A stretch of DNA of 54,813 bases from an uncultured Lachnospiraceae bacterium (GCA_910585075.1 CAJUED010000019.1:7456-62268); one strand, 5' to 3'; shown: positions 34,456-43,800, numbered from the stretch's first letter. Notes: a model not told the origin generated them from the sequence alone. Numbers and translations: made by a program.

Positions 34456-36237
34456 TTACTTACATGAATAAACATACAGCGTATAAGGCGAGTTTTCCTC
34501 CCTGTAGGTCCCTGTCAGGTCAAGGCCCACAGCTTCCCCATTGGAAAGTTCAATCCGGGAAAAAATGTATTCCCCTCCAAGCGCCTTAAAGGCCTCCACA
34601 TCCACATAAATGTCATGGTCTGCAACCTGATAATCCCGCACTGCCGCTACAATGGAAAGCTCTGACCCGGAATAAAGATAAGCCCTTGCCCCCCAAGTGT
34701 CAAAATATTCTCTTGACTCCGGAACTCTCAAAAGGGCCGGTGCAATTATCTTTCGAAAGTCTTCCTTATAGTCCTGTCCGTAGAATCCCAGATATCCGTC
34801 CAGAGTAGCAATGCCATTGTATTCCAGGACCGCCGGGTGGAATCCGTAGGCAGCCGACCACTGCCCCTCATATCCAAGTTCTTCCTTTGCCTGCTTAAAA
34901 AGGCTGACCGAATAGAATTCTTCGTAGCTCAAATCATTGGACTGCTTTCCCTTTAAAAGTTCATATGCCTTCGCCCTGCAGGTGTAATACAAATCATTAT
35001 ATCTGGTACCGGAAAGGAGAATCACAAATACCGCCGCCACCGCCAGCACATTGGCCAGATACCGCCACAGCGTTCCTTCCCCGGCCGATACCTTCTTGAA
35101 TGCCGCAAAAAAGAATGCGCTTTTTCCTTCTCTATCGTATAGCCTTTTTAATACCAGGAAAAAAGCCCCATACCAGGCAAATGGGCTGAAAAACACAGTA
35201 CGGTTAAACTGCCAGCCTGTAAGCGGCGGACAGATTGTCTCCACTATTTTCCGGAAAGGCTCCCAGTAATAGATGCCATAAACAATGCTGTTGAAGATAA
35301 GAACCAGCATCAGTAGATTAAAGGTATCATGAAAAATACCCTTAAAATTTTTATTTTTCAGATAGGAAATATTCAGGAAAAGAAAGTATAGAAGGCACAC
35401 CGGTAAAACCAAGCGGGTATGTACGCTTTCCGCGTGGAACATTCCTCTGGTAAATACCTCTGTGATAGTCTTTACAATTTCCCCGGCCCCGAAGCTTCCT
35501 GCTTCCATGGTAGAGCGTATTGTCTCCTCCTCCCCAAGCAGCATGACCCCAAAAAGTCTGTACTCGAAAACAATACATCCTGCGGCAAGAGTCATGATTC
35601 CAAACAAAATGCCCAAAGGACATTTTTTATCCCTCACCCACAGCCACAAAAGAGAAATAACCATATAACCAAGAATAAAAAGGCCAAAATAAGAAAAATA
35701 AGAAAGCAGCGGATAAAAAAACACCGCCGCATACCATTTAAAGGATGGTTTCCTGTATAATCTCCGCACCAGATACACAATCAGAGGGATAGATGCGAAA
35801 GGAATACCAAAGGCCGGAAATACATTTAAAATCCCATAGGCCAGGCCCGTCATCCACGCAAGAGGACGGTACTTCTGATAACCCTCCCCACAAAAATCTT
35901 TTGCTAAAAGAAGGGCGGAACCAAGGCCAATTACAATCTTGAACAGATACCCCGTCACATACGCATAATAAGAGGGCATCAAAAAAAACAACATTGTATA
36001 GAGTGAAAATTCCGAGGGCAGATTATCCCTGCTGATCCCCCCCAAAAAAGGCACGTCCACGCCGTGGGCAAAAAAGGAATCCGTATTTTTCAACATTTGG
36101 AACTGGGCAATAAACAAATCCAGATTATCATGTACAGAGATAATACTGCTCTCCCCGGCGCCCAAAAGCACCAGTGCTGCAAAAAGAAAAATGCCCGCCG
36201 CAACAATCAGATACCAGTTTTTAATCAGTTTTTTCAT
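34456..36237 (-). CDS. YfhO-like / DUF6044-type polytopic membrane protein
   Basis: 593 residues, about 11 membrane segments plus a C-terminal extracytoplasmic domain. ISVHDNLDLFIAQFQMLKNTDSFFAHG in the first loop has the acidic motif expected of GT-C-type transferases. Probably adds sugars to a surface polymer. ATG 36235-36237 with GTGGAG; the gene starts 36 bp after the stop of the CmpB gene, so they are likely co-transcribed. Confidence 0.65.
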   Translation of the reverse strand: MKKLIKNWYLIVAAGIFLFAALVLLGAGESSIISVHDNLDLFIAQFQMLKNTDSFFAHGVDVPFLGGISRDNLPSEFSLYTMLFFLMPSYYAYVTGYLFKIVIGLGSALLLAKDFCGEGYQKYRPLAWMTGLAYGILNVFPAFGIPFASIPLIVYLVRRLYRKPSFKWYAAVFFYPLLSYFSYFGLFILGYMVISLLWLWVRDKKCPLGILFGIMTLAAGCIVFEYRLFGVMLLGEEETIRSTMEAGSFGAGEIVKTITEVFTRGMFHAESVHTRLVLPVCLLYFLFLNISYLKNKNFKGIFHDTFNLLMLVLIFNSIVYGIYYWEPFRKIVETICPPLTGWQFNRTVFFSPFAWYGAFFLVLKRLYDREGKSAFFFAAFKKVSAGEGTLWRYLANVLAVAAVFVILLSGTRYNDLYYTCRAKAYELLKGKQSNDLSYEEFYSVSLFKQAKEELGYEGQWSAAYGFHPAVLEYNGIATLDGYLGFYGQDYKEDFRKIIAPALLRVPESREYFDTWGARAYLYSGSELSIVAAVRDYQVADHDIYVDVEAFKALGGEYIFSRIELSNGEAVGLDLTGTYREENSPYTLYVYSCK

Positions 36238-36273
36238 TCTCACTCCACGCCAATGCGCCATAAAACGCACAGC

Positions 36274-37191
36274 TTAACCTTTTTTTCTCTTTTCAGCCGC
36301 CGCCTTTTTTAACTCCTCCAGGGCTTCCTCAAAACGCTTTGAGTACATGGTAGGATTTCCTTTAAGCTGTGACCGCTGGTAATATCCTCTCAATCTTCTA
36401 AACTGCAGCCTGTGCTCTTTTTCCACCGAATATTTGCTGCGCAGCTCCATGATTTCTTCTCTGACTTCCTCCACAAATTCAGAAGGATTCAGCTTAATCC
36501 GCTCTTTCAGCGTGCTAAATTTATCTTCGATACTGTCCATCAGCTCATCCGCACGCATACTTCTCTCCTGCTTGCGGGCTGCCCTGTCATCATTGGCAAC
36601 GGCAATCAAAACATCCAGCCTCTTTTGGATACGCTCCATCTCCTCCTTAGCTTTCTCAAGCCCAATCAGCACATCTCTCAAATCCATTGCCGCCTTGAAG
36701 GAAAGCGTAAAATCAACAACGATATACTCCGTGAGGACTATTGTAACAACTGTTATTATAATGGAAGGAACAGCAAATACCACCTTTTCAACGCCTTTAT
36801 GTACAAATTCTGTCATCAGAATGGTCAAAAAGCCCCAGGCAATTGTGGAAGACAGGCAGATATGCCCCTTGTAATTAAAGCGCTGGTTAGAATAATCCCA
36901 ATACCGCACCTTAAATAGCGCTTCCATAGTCATTCCCGTCACCAGCTCAAGCGCAGTAGCTCCAAGGCATCCTGCTATGTAGGTCAGGAAAATATTTTTC
37001 TGAAAAGGCATGGAAACCACCAGCATCATGATGGCCCCGCTTCCATAGATAGGAAGAAAAGGGCCTCGCATGAAACCTCTGTTCACAAATTTCCTGCTCT
37101 TTAAAGAGACATATGTGGATTCAAAAACCCAGCCAAAAAAACAGTAAAAATAAAAGAAAAACAACCATTGAATCGCCGAATAATGATACAT
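36274..37191 (-). CDS. CmpB-type membrane protein (putative ABC-transporter permease, COG4905/PF06541)
   Basis: 305 residues. N-terminal half with about six membrane segments and the family signature LFFFYFYCFFGWVFESTYVSL, NRGFMRGPFLPIYGSGA, YIAGCLGATALELVTGMTME. The C-terminal 130 residues are a charged coiled coil (LEKAKEEMERIQKRLD...). Function unknown. ATG 37189-37191 is chosen because AGGAGA lies before it; the open frame to 37251 is part of a leader module. Confidence 0.85.
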   Translation of the reverse strand: MYHYSAIQWLFFFYFYCFFGWVFESTYVSLKSRKFVNRGFMRGPFLPIYGSGAIMMLVVSMPFQKNIFLTYIAGCLGATALELVTGMTMEALFKVRYWDYSNQRFNYKGHICLSSTIAWGFLTILMTEFVHKGVEKVVFAVPSIIITVVTIVLTEYIVVDFTLSFKAAMDLRDVLIGLEKAKEEMERIQKRLDVLIAVANDDRAARKQERSMRADELMDSIEDKFSTLKERIKLNPSEFVEEVREEIMELRSKYSVEKEHRLQFRRLRGYYQRSQLKGNPTMYSKRFEEALEELKKAAAEKRKKG

Positions 37192-37310
37192 ATATCTTTT
37201 CTCTCCTAATACTTTTACATAAAAATCCCCATTCTTACCAACAACCCGCAAATTGAATGTGTACGAAGTACATTATGCGCAAGCACGAATTGTGGTTGAC
37301 AAATCTTTGT
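37192..37310 (-). repeat. leader-family relative F (before CmpB gene)
   Basis: mRNA sense: GATTTGTCAACCAC, then palindromes including GTGTACgaaGTACAT, GCGGGTTGTTGGTAAGAATGGGG. CAACC (plus 37294-37298) pairs with GGTTG (plus 37242-37246). The 3' module is the same as before the MoxR gene (TTACCAACAACCCGCAAATT on the plus strand in both). Confidence 0.6.
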
Positions 37311-37328
37311 TTTTCACCCCAGGCCACT

Positions 37329-38258
37329 TTACATAAAGCTGATAATTTCCTCTTTGGGCGCCTTTGCCTGTTCCACGCTGACAGCCTTTAAAACCGGCCC
37401 CTCGCCGCCATAATCTGCAAAATATTCTTTCGCCACTTTAGCCGTCACCTTCACCCACTGCTTATCGCGAAGCTTATCCGCTTTGTCGTAGGCGCATGCA
37501 AATCCAAGAAACGCCATATCCTCCGCGCAGCAGGTCATAGCCATACGCCCCGGCACAAAATACCCTTTGGGAAATTCCTGGGGCTTTAACACCATGGCCG
37601 TAAACTGCACCATCTTGTCAATGTAACGCTCTAAATTATCAAGGCTGTCCAGATACCAAATTCCATAACCCTCGTTATCCAGTTCAATAACAGGTGCATC
37701 CAAACTATAAGGAAGGTCCTCCTCAAAAATCTGATTCACTTCACCTTCCGCATCCTCAAATACAATATCCGCCTGCTGGTTAATCGCCTTCACGTTTCTC
37801 TTATACAGGCTCAAATCCTCCACGTCGTCGCAGCGGTTGAAGATAATCAGCTCCGACTTACGGAGCATTTCCGCCAGAAGCGACTTCATATTGGTAAAAT
37901 ACATTGGAAAAGTGGAAGCGTCAATGGTTGTAATCTGCTGCTCCACCCGCCAGTGAAAAGGCAGCTTCATATTCTTAAAATTCCACATCCCATTGTATTC
38001 AATGATAATGCGTTCAGGCTTGTATTTCTTTTCCAACTCTATCAGATGGGAGGTGTTAAAATCCGCCTCGTCCTCAATCATTACCATGTCTGTGCGGCTT
38101 TGTTTCAAAAGTTCTTCCTCGTACTCTATTTCCCCTTCCTCACAGACAATCAAAAGAGTCCTTCCCTTTATTTGAAAGTAAGGCTGCTCTAACGTATAAC
38201 AGATAAATTCCGTCTTCCCACTTTCCAGGAAGCCGTTAATCATGTAAACCGGTTTCAT
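37329..38258 (-). CDS. CobW/G3E-type GTPase with YcgQ-like C-terminal domain
   Basis: 309 residues. P-loop GFLESGKTEF at residues 8-17, IIEYNGMW as the switch-like strand, FNRCDD as the NKxD-like base motif. The C-terminus (FVPGRMAMTCCAEDMAFLGFACAYDKADKL...WVKVTAKV) resembles the C-terminal domain of TIGR03943/YcgQ proteins, with a CC pair. A metal chaperone or metal-trafficking role is likely. ATG 38256-38258 after AGGGAGG. Follows the His-rich G3E gene by 70 bp. Confidence 0.72.
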   Translation of the reverse strand: MKPVYMINGFLESGKTEFICYTLEQPYFQIKGRTLLIVCEEGEIEYEEELLKQSRTDMVMIEDEADFNTSHLIELEKKYKPERIIIEYNGMWNFKNMKLPFHWRVEQQITTIDASTFPMYFTNMKSLLAEMLRKSELIIFNRCDDVEDLSLYKRNVKAINQQADIVFEDAEGEVNQIFEEDLPYSLDAPVIELDNEGYGIWYLDSLDNLERYIDKMVQFTAMVLKPQEFPKGYFVPGRMAMTCCAEDMAFLGFACAYDKADKLRDKQWVKVTAKVAKEYFADYGGEGPVLKAVSVEQAKAPKEEIISFM

Positions 38259-38329
38259 TACCTTTCCTCCCTGCTGCCACTCCTTCACAAGCTTAAGCCT
38301 ATCTAAAATTATATATCTTGCAGAATATT

Positions 38330-39478
38330 TTATTTTGCAAAAAGAGCCTTTAATCTATCCTCTTTCAGTTTTGAACCGATCACGCAGAATTTTCCGGTCA
38401 CATCCGGCCTGCCGTCGCGGACATTGCTCTCTCCGGGCACATAATCAAAATATACCCAGCCCCCGGCTTCCCCGGGCACCATACCTTTGGCCCTGAGCAC
38501 AAAACCATATTCGCCTTCATCCTCAAGAGCCTCTAAGATGCGCTCAATCTCCTCCTTGCTGTAAGCTGAGGGCGTTTCCATTCCCCAGCTGGTAAATACC
38601 TCGTCCGCATGATGATGGTGGTGTTCCTCCCCATCTTCATGGTGATGATGGTGTCCACAGCACTCCCCGTCTTCATGGTGATGATGTTCACAGCATTCCC
38701 CGTCTCCATGATGATGGTGCCCCTCACATTCCTCATCTCCATGATGGTGATGATGTCCGCAACATTCCTCATCTCCGTGATGATGATGTCCCTCACATTC
38801 CTCATCCCCATGATGGTGATGATGTCCGTGGGCTTTTTCATGATTTGCCTTGAGCTCCGCCATCAGTTCCGCTTCTAAATCCTTAGCGCCTTCTATGGTT
38901 GCCAGTATATCTTTACCGTCCAAATCCTCCCATGGGGTTGTAACGATAGTCGCCTGTTTGTTATGCTCTCTTATCAGTTCAATACATTTGTCCAGCTTCT
39001 CTTTGGAAATATTACCTGTCCTGCTCAAAATAATGGTGCCTGCATGGGCAATCTGATTGACAAAAAATTCCCCAAAATTCTTGATGTACATTTTGCACTT
39101 GGAGGCATCCACCACCGCAACGGCACTGTTTAACGTAACCGTATTTACATCAATCACATCCTGTACCGCACGCATAACATCCGAAAGCTTACCTACCCCT
39201 GAGGGCTCAATCAATATTCTCTCCGGTTCATAGGTTTTCATCACTTCTTTCAGAGAAGTTCCGAAATCGCCTACCAGAGAACAACAGATACAGCCTGAGT
39301 TCATTTCCTTAATCTCAATGCCTGCCTCCTTCAGAAAACCTCCGTCAATTCCAATCTCACCAAACTCATTTTCAATCAGAACTACTTTCGTATCCCCAAG
39401 CGCTTCCGCCAGCAGCTTTTTAATCAACGTAGTCTTCCCTGCTCCCAAAAAGCCGGACACAATATCAATTTTAGTCAT
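38330..39478 (-). CDS. CobW/ZNG-type G3E GTPase with long His-rich metal-binding insert
   Basis: 382 residues. P-loop GFLGAGKTTL near residues 9-18, the metal-binding GCICCS (CxCC) near residue 63, ILIEPSG, and a C-terminal CobW_C region (VLRAKGMVPG...WVYFDYVPGE). Between residues about 218 and 300 lies a repeat array of HHHHHGDEECEG/HHHHGDEECC type, about six units and over 30 His with Cys and acidic residues. Expected to bind and hand over zinc or another transition metal. ATG 39476-39478 with AAGAAGGA. Promoter with tandem repeats upstream. Confidence 0.9.
   Translation of the reverse strand: MTKIDIVSGFLGAGKTTLIKKLLAEALGDTKVVLIENEFGEIGIDGGFLKEAGIEIKEMNSGCICCSLVGDFGTSLKEVMKTYEPERILIEPSGVGKLSDVMRAVQDVIDVNTVTLNSAVAVVDASKCKMYIKNFGEFFVNQIAHAGTIILSRTGNISKEKLDKCIELIREHNKQATIVTTPWEDLDGKDILATIEGAKDLEAELMAELKANHEKAHGHHHHHGDEECEGHHHHGDEECCGHHHHHGDEECEGHHHHGDGECCEHHHHEDGECCGHHHHHEDGEEHHHHHADEVFTSWGMETPSAYSKEEIERILEALEDEGEYGFVLRAKGMVPGEAGGWVYFDYVPGESNVRDGRPDVTGKFCVIGSKLKEDRLKALFAK
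38600..38840. repeat. tandem repeat coding the His-rich insert
   Basis: On the plus strand, units with CCATGATGGTGATGATG and CCTCACATTCCTCATC alternate, about six copies of 33-39 bp. Such arrays expand and contract by slippage, so the length of the metal-binding insert probably varies between strains. Confidence 0.8.
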
Positions 39479-39487
39479 TTCAATTCC

Positions 39488-39603
39488 TTCTTTCCAAATC
39501 TCAGCGCATCTGCGCAATCACTTATAGTTACTTTTAGTTACTTATAGTACTTATAGTTACATTCATTATCGTACATTATAATAACTTCATTCAAAGAAGT
39601 CAA
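39488..39603 (-). promoter_or_regulatory. promoter and 10-bp tandem repeats before the His-rich GTPase
   Basis: Minus-strand TTGACT (plus 39598-39603), 17 bp, TATAAT (plus 39575-39580). The palindrome ACTTCtttgaatGAAGT sits between the boxes. After the start site come GTAACTATAA-type direct repeats (10, 9, 10, 10 bp; plus 39522-39561). This could be the binding site of a metal-responsive repressor. Confidence 0.65.
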
Positions 39604-39720
39604 ATCCATGGAGCCGGTCTTTTTTACATGTACCTTTACCCTCCGCGTTACGTGAATAAATATTTATTCGTCTCCGGCTGACCTCTGAAAATAGCAACAA
39701 CTCAGTTTCCATCCAAACTC

Positions 39721-40080
39721 TTACTTCAAAAGCGCCGCTTTCCACTCCGCCTCTTTAAAACCGGGACATACACAATCCTCCGTGATAAGCAATGGCCGCT
39801 TTACCAGCATACCCTCTGACGCCAAAAGCTGAATCTGCTCCTGCTCGGACATCTCCCCGAGCTTATCCTTTAACTGTAACTCTTTATATAGAAGTCCGCT
39901 GGTATTAAAAAAACGCTTTAACGGCAGAGCGCTTTTCCGATACCATCTTTCAAGCTCCTCTGCCGTGGGATTTTTCTCAATAATTGGTCTTTCCTCATAT
40001 ACAACGTTATTTTCCTCAAGCCACTTCATGGCCTTTTTACAAGTACTGCACTTCGCGTATACTAAAACTAAGGGTTTCAT
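39721..40080 (-). CDS. ArsC/Spx-family protein
   Basis: 119 residues. YAKCSTCKKAMKWLEENN gives the CxxC active site near residues 10-15, followed by the family helix ERPIIEKNPTAEELERW and the conserved KRPLLI with the Arg. It could be an arsenate-reductase-like thioredoxin-fold protein or an Spx-type regulator; the CxxC plus conserved Arg fits either. ATG 40078-40080. A single gene without arsenic-resistance neighbours, so arsenic function is not supported. Confidence 0.82.
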   Translation of the reverse strand: MKPLVLVYAKCSTCKKAMKWLEENNVVYEERPIIEKNPTAEELERWYRKSALPLKRFFNTSGLLYKELQLKDKLGEMSEQEQIQLLASEGMLVKRPLLITEDCVCPGFKEAEWKAALLK

Positions 40081-40292
40081 TTGCTCTCATCCTTCCTCAC
40101 CTGTTACTTTATGCATCCGCCGCATTTTCTAATACATACTAAAAAATGCTCCGGCACATTCCCTTTTCATTAACCCCATAGTAGTATATATACCAGATAA
40201 AAGCAAGCCATACTTTTATAGACTTCTTCTATAAATAGATGTTACTTTCAGCAGTTAGCCCGAAAAATAGCTTCTTCGCAAAAAAATATTCA

Positions 40293-41225
40293 TTAGTTCT
40301 TTATTTGTCTCCCCTCATAATTCAAATGATAATTGTCTCTGTAGATAAGCTCCGAAATCGGCCCCACCTCATATCCCTGGTTCTCCAATATGGTAAGCAG
40401 CTCGTCCAGGGCCTCCGCCGTATATTCGGCTCCATTATGGCACAGCACAATACTCCCACTTCCAAGATTTTTATGCTCTGTCACCGTCTTAAGAATATCC
40501 TCCACCCCTTTGTTCTGCCAGTCCAGGCTGTCCACGTCCCATTGAATGGGGTAATACCCGCAGTCCTTCACCACGCCAATCACGGCATTATCGTAATCCC
40601 CGTAAGGAGGCCTGAATAAAAACATATCATATCCCGTTAGTTCCTTTACCTTTCTATGTACCTGCATCAGCTCCTCCCGCTTTTCCTCGTCAGAGAGCTG
40701 GCTCATATTTTTGTGATTTTCACTGTGATTTCCCAGGTCATGCCCTGCTGCCAGAATGGTTTTCACATCATCCGGATAATTTTCCACCCAATCCCCTGTC
40801 ATGAAAAAGGTCACATGCACATCATGTTTTTTCAGTATCTCCAAAATATCCTCCGTGTCGTCATTTCCCCATGCGGCATCAAAGGAAAGCCCTATCCTTT
40901 TTTCCCCGTTATTTTTCTCGCCGGTGTTTGTATCCACACAGTAAATAGGCAATTCCCGCTCCCCTACGATGTGGTCCGCCGTTGACCAGTCTACCGGTTC
41001 TTCCTCAGGTATCTCGGCTCCTTCCAGCAATTTCTCTCCTGCCTCCTTCACTGCCCGGGTAAATGGCGAGGCTCCATTTGTCTGCTTTCCTTCCACAACA
41101 AGCGAACGTGATGCAAGAAAGATAGAAAGGGCAATCATCAAAGCCCATAAAATAATACCGCCGGCCCTTAGCAGCCGTTCTCTTTCCGTTCTCTTTTCTC
41201 CGTCAACATAGATTTCCATACGCAT
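40293..41225 (-). CDS. membrane-anchored polysaccharide deacetylase (NodB domain)
   Basis: 310 residues. N-terminal membrane anchor (ILWALMIALSIFLA), then NodB deacetylase: LSFDAAWGNDDT (catalytic Asp pair), HDLGNHSENH (metal His), FRPPYGDYD, IQWDVDS, IVLCHN. Removes acetyl groups from peptidoglycan or a similar GlcNAc/MurNAc polymer outside the cell; PdaB-like. Start placed at ATG 41225 (AAGGAAGG 6 bp before); a second ATG two codons later is also possible. Third gene of the 43.8-40.3 kb unit. Confidence 0.9.
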   Translation of the reverse strand: MRMEIYVDGEKRTERERLLRAGGIILWALMIALSIFLASRSLVVEGKQTNGASPFTRAVKEAGEKLLEGAEIPEEEPVDWSTADHIVGERELPIYCVDTNTGEKNNGEKRIGLSFDAAWGNDDTEDILEILKKHDVHVTFFMTGDWVENYPDDVKTILAAGHDLGNHSENHKNMSQLSDEEKREELMQVHRKVKELTGYDMFLFRPPYGDYDNAVIGVVKDCGYYPIQWDVDSLDWQNKGVEDILKTVTEHKNLGSGSIVLCHNGAEYTAEALDELLTILENQGYEVGPISELIYRDNYHLNYEGRQIKN

Positions 41226-41309
41226 ACCTTTCCTTCCTTTCCTCACACAATCGCTCCTGTTTGCCGCAGCCCGGCAGGATACCAGCCCCGCCTTGTCAAT
41301 TGGCGGCAA

Positions 41310-42743
41310 TTATCTCTTTTCCACCGGTGCCGTTACCACCTTTGTTCTATATAATTTCACATTTCCATCCTTCTTATTCCCATCGCCATAAGCGGAAAGC
41401 TCTATATACTGCTCCTGCCGGTATTTTTCATAAAGCCGCACCTGAAACAAAAGTGCATCTTCTTCAGCCCCGTCGCTTTCTCCGGCGCAAGCTTTCTTCT
41501 CTCCTTCTTCCTCAACACTTACACCCTCCAAAATCACATTTCCCCAGTTGATACCCCGGCTTTCCAAAATATTCCATATGATACCGCAGGTTTTCTCATC
41601 CATAAGCGCTTTTCTCACAGCGTCCGTCTCTCCGTCTAATCCAATCTCCTTTAACAGCTCCCGACTCATTTTTCTTTTGCCGTTTTGATACAAGGCTTTC
41701 TCGTCTATTGGCCAAAATTCACTCCATATTCTCTTAATCTTATCCTCCTCAAATCCATTCTCTATCAGTTCTTCCCGCTTAAAGTCTTCCCGCATACGGA
41801 CTGCCTGCGCAAAGCACGCCGGCGGATTCTCCATTCCCAGGTATATGGTATATAAATCTTTATCCAAAAATGCTGTATAATACAGCGCCTGCATTTCATC
41901 AAGCGGCAACAGCTCCCCATGGGAATAAGTATCCCATCTTACATCCTCCCTGGTGAAGCAGCATTCTTCTCCCCGGTTGGCTATGGTATAAAAATAATCG
42001 CTTCCCTTATAAATATTCTCCCAGGTGAAATTGTAGCAATTCACAATCCTGCCGCCGTTTGAAACACTGATTCCCGCTTTGGTTCTGTTATTGGAGTACC
42101 GCAGCTCCTTCATAGCTCCCTTGTATCCACATCGCTCAATCAGCCCTCTGTTTTCCTTGCTGATACCGGCCATCCAGCTGTAGGCCTCGGGCTCCTGGGT
42201 AAGACTTTTCAGCTTTCCGCTAAATTCACAGCCTCTGATCGTCCCTTCATTGTACAGGCAGATACCCCCTAAATCCATTTCTCCAACGACCAGAGAACTT
42301 TTTATATAAAAATCGTGAATCGTCCCTTCGTTCTTTTCCGTAAGTCCATACCCATTTTCGCTGTAAAGCCCATAAATAGTATGCCCATTTCCGTCAAAAT
42401 CTCCTGTGAAAAGTGGAACTTCCCGGCTTTTTCTTACAGGCGCCGTATCCTCCCAGCTTCCAAAATTTTCCAAATCATTTAAATAAATGTCCTCCATCAG
42501 CCTGCCGTTACTAAAGGGCATGTTATGGGTTACCTTCTGCCAGAATCTTTCATAATCATAAGCGGTATAAATCTCATAATATCCATCCGCTGACTCGGTA
42601 ATGTCGGGAGGCTCCGAGGCTTTATAGGCAAGATATGCCCCTGCTGCAAGCACTGCCGTAATGCCCGCCATCCATAATCCGTTATATAAAATGTCTTTTA
42701 CTATTTTTTCTTTTATTTCGATTTTCCTTATTCTATATTCCAT
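41310..42743 (-). CDS. membrane-anchored protein with GLUG-like repeats
   Basis: 477 residues. One N-terminal transmembrane segment (residues 23-41), then an extracytoplasmic region with GLUG-type units such as FTGDFDGNGHTIYGLYS, NEGTIHDFYIKS, NEGTIRGCEFSG, NGGRIVNCYNFTW, then an unrecognised C-terminal domain. GLUG motifs occur in Firmicute surface proteins and IgA-protease-like proteins. Function unknown; operon position suggests an envelope role with the deacetylase. Confidence 0.7.
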   Translation of the reverse strand: MEYRIRKIEIKEKIVKDILYNGLWMAGITAVLAAGAYLAYKASEPPDITESADGYYEIYTAYDYERFWQKVTHNMPFSNGRLMEDIYLNDLENFGSWEDTAPVRKSREVPLFTGDFDGNGHTIYGLYSENGYGLTEKNEGTIHDFYIKSSLVVGEMDLGGICLYNEGTIRGCEFSGKLKSLTQEPEAYSWMAGISKENRGLIERCGYKGAMKELRYSNNRTKAGISVSNGGRIVNCYNFTWENIYKGSDYFYTIANRGEECCFTREDVRWDTYSHGELLPLDEMQALYYTAFLDKDLYTIYLGMENPPACFAQAVRMREDFKREELIENGFEEDKIKRIWSEFWPIDEKALYQNGKRKMSRELLKEIGLDGETDAVRKALMDEKTCGIIWNILESRGINWGNVILEGVSVEEEGEKKACAGESDGAEEDALLFQVRLYEKYRQEQYIELSAYGDGNKKDGNVKLYRTKVVTAPVEKR

Positions 42744-42798
42744 CTTTCATACATTTCTATTGCGGTTCATTTTATAATCCAATTTGCAGCACATTTTT

Positions 42799-43800
42799 CT
42801 ATATATTAAAACTTGTTATATTCCTCATGCTTTGCAGCTGCAGAGCATACAACCTGTTGATCCATCCATCTCTTTCCATCCTCTCGCCAAATGCATCTTC
42901 CTCCGTAAAAGAGATTTTTCCATTCTCCGCATCCACTTCTGTTCTCAACCGCCAAAGGCATTCATCTGACGCCCTTTTCCAGTTTTCCCGGCTTTCCTGC
43001 CATATTCCCGCAAGCTCCCGGCCTCTCTCATCCAAACCCTCATAAAGCTCCATGGTAAGCTGGCACAGCTGATTGCACCAGTCTATGTCAAAATTCTCCT
43101 GCTTTTCCTGAAATTCCGCCTCATTCCTTTCCCGGCGCGCCATGACAAGCTCCAAAAGCGTCTCTCCCCGGAACTCTCCGTACAGCTCATAGACTCTGCC
43201 CGGTATTTCCCTGACAGCCTGTTCCTTCTTATTTAAAGTCATTATATTGATATCCTCATTCGCACCTTTTATATCTTTTACAAAGGCGCAGCGGTAAATC
43301 TGTATGCTGTACCAGGAAATTTTTTCCTCCTCCACACCCATATATTCCATCAGGCTTCTTTGGGCCCAGACAGCCTCCAAAACCGCTTTCTCATATTCCC
43401 GGACCGCCTCCCCAGCCTCTATGCTCCCACACCTTGCCTCATAACCTTCCACATAATTGCAAAACTGCTCCTGCCACGCGGTTTCATAAGACCTTAATGT
43501 TTTACCCTTATCCGCCTCATCCTCATAAAAAAGCATGGACAGATACATATCGTCAATGGGATTATCAAAACCGCCTGCTTCCCTTAGCGCCGCCCGGTAC
43601 CGGACGTCTTCTTCCGCAGCCTCTGTCTCAAAACTGTTTTCCGTCAAAAGCTCCTTTCGAGCGGCATTCTTTTCTATTCCAAGTCCTGCTGCATATGTCA
43701 GGAGAAGTAAATCTACGGACAACAAAATGAGACAGGAGATTGATATCAAAAATCTTTTTCCTGTCTCTTTTCTTTTTTCACGCTTTATTTCCCTACACAT
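42799..43800 (-). CDS. membrane-anchored protein of unknown function
   Basis: 333 residues. One transmembrane anchor (residues 18-40), then an extracytoplasmic helical, charged domain with several Cys and Trp residues (WCNQLCQLTMELYEGLDERGRELAGIWQESRENW). The second half is faintly LprI-like in pattern (DUF1311), but I cannot claim it. First gene of the unit containing the GLUG protein and deacetylase, and its promoter holds the 11-bp phased repeats. Confidence 0.65.
   Translation of the reverse strand: MCREIKREKRKETGKRFLISISCLILLSVDLLLLTYAAGLGIEKNAARKELLTENSFETEAAEEDVRYRAALREAGGFDNPIDDMYLSMLFYEDEADKGKTLRSYETAWQEQFCNYVEGYEARCGSIEAGEAVREYEKAVLEAVWAQRSLMEYMGVEEEKISWYSIQIYRCAFVKDIKGANEDINIMTLNKKEQAVREIPGRVYELYGEFRGETLLELVMARRERNEAEFQEKQENFDIDWCNQLCQLTMELYEGLDERGRELAGIWQESRENWKRASDECLWRLRTEVDAENGKISFTEEDAFGERMERDGWINRLYALQLQSMRNITSFNI

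Noticed and set aside
38533..38878. open frames on both strands across the His-rich region
   Set aside because: These are shadows of the tandem DNA repeat coding the His array; composition is Ile/Met/Thr-only or Met/Val-only, not a protein.
39721..40080. arsenic-resistance gene call for the ArsC-like protein
   Set aside because: No ArsR, ArsB or ArsA neighbour and the family includes Spx regulators; the ArsR-type gene at 47023 is far away and linked to an MFS gene.
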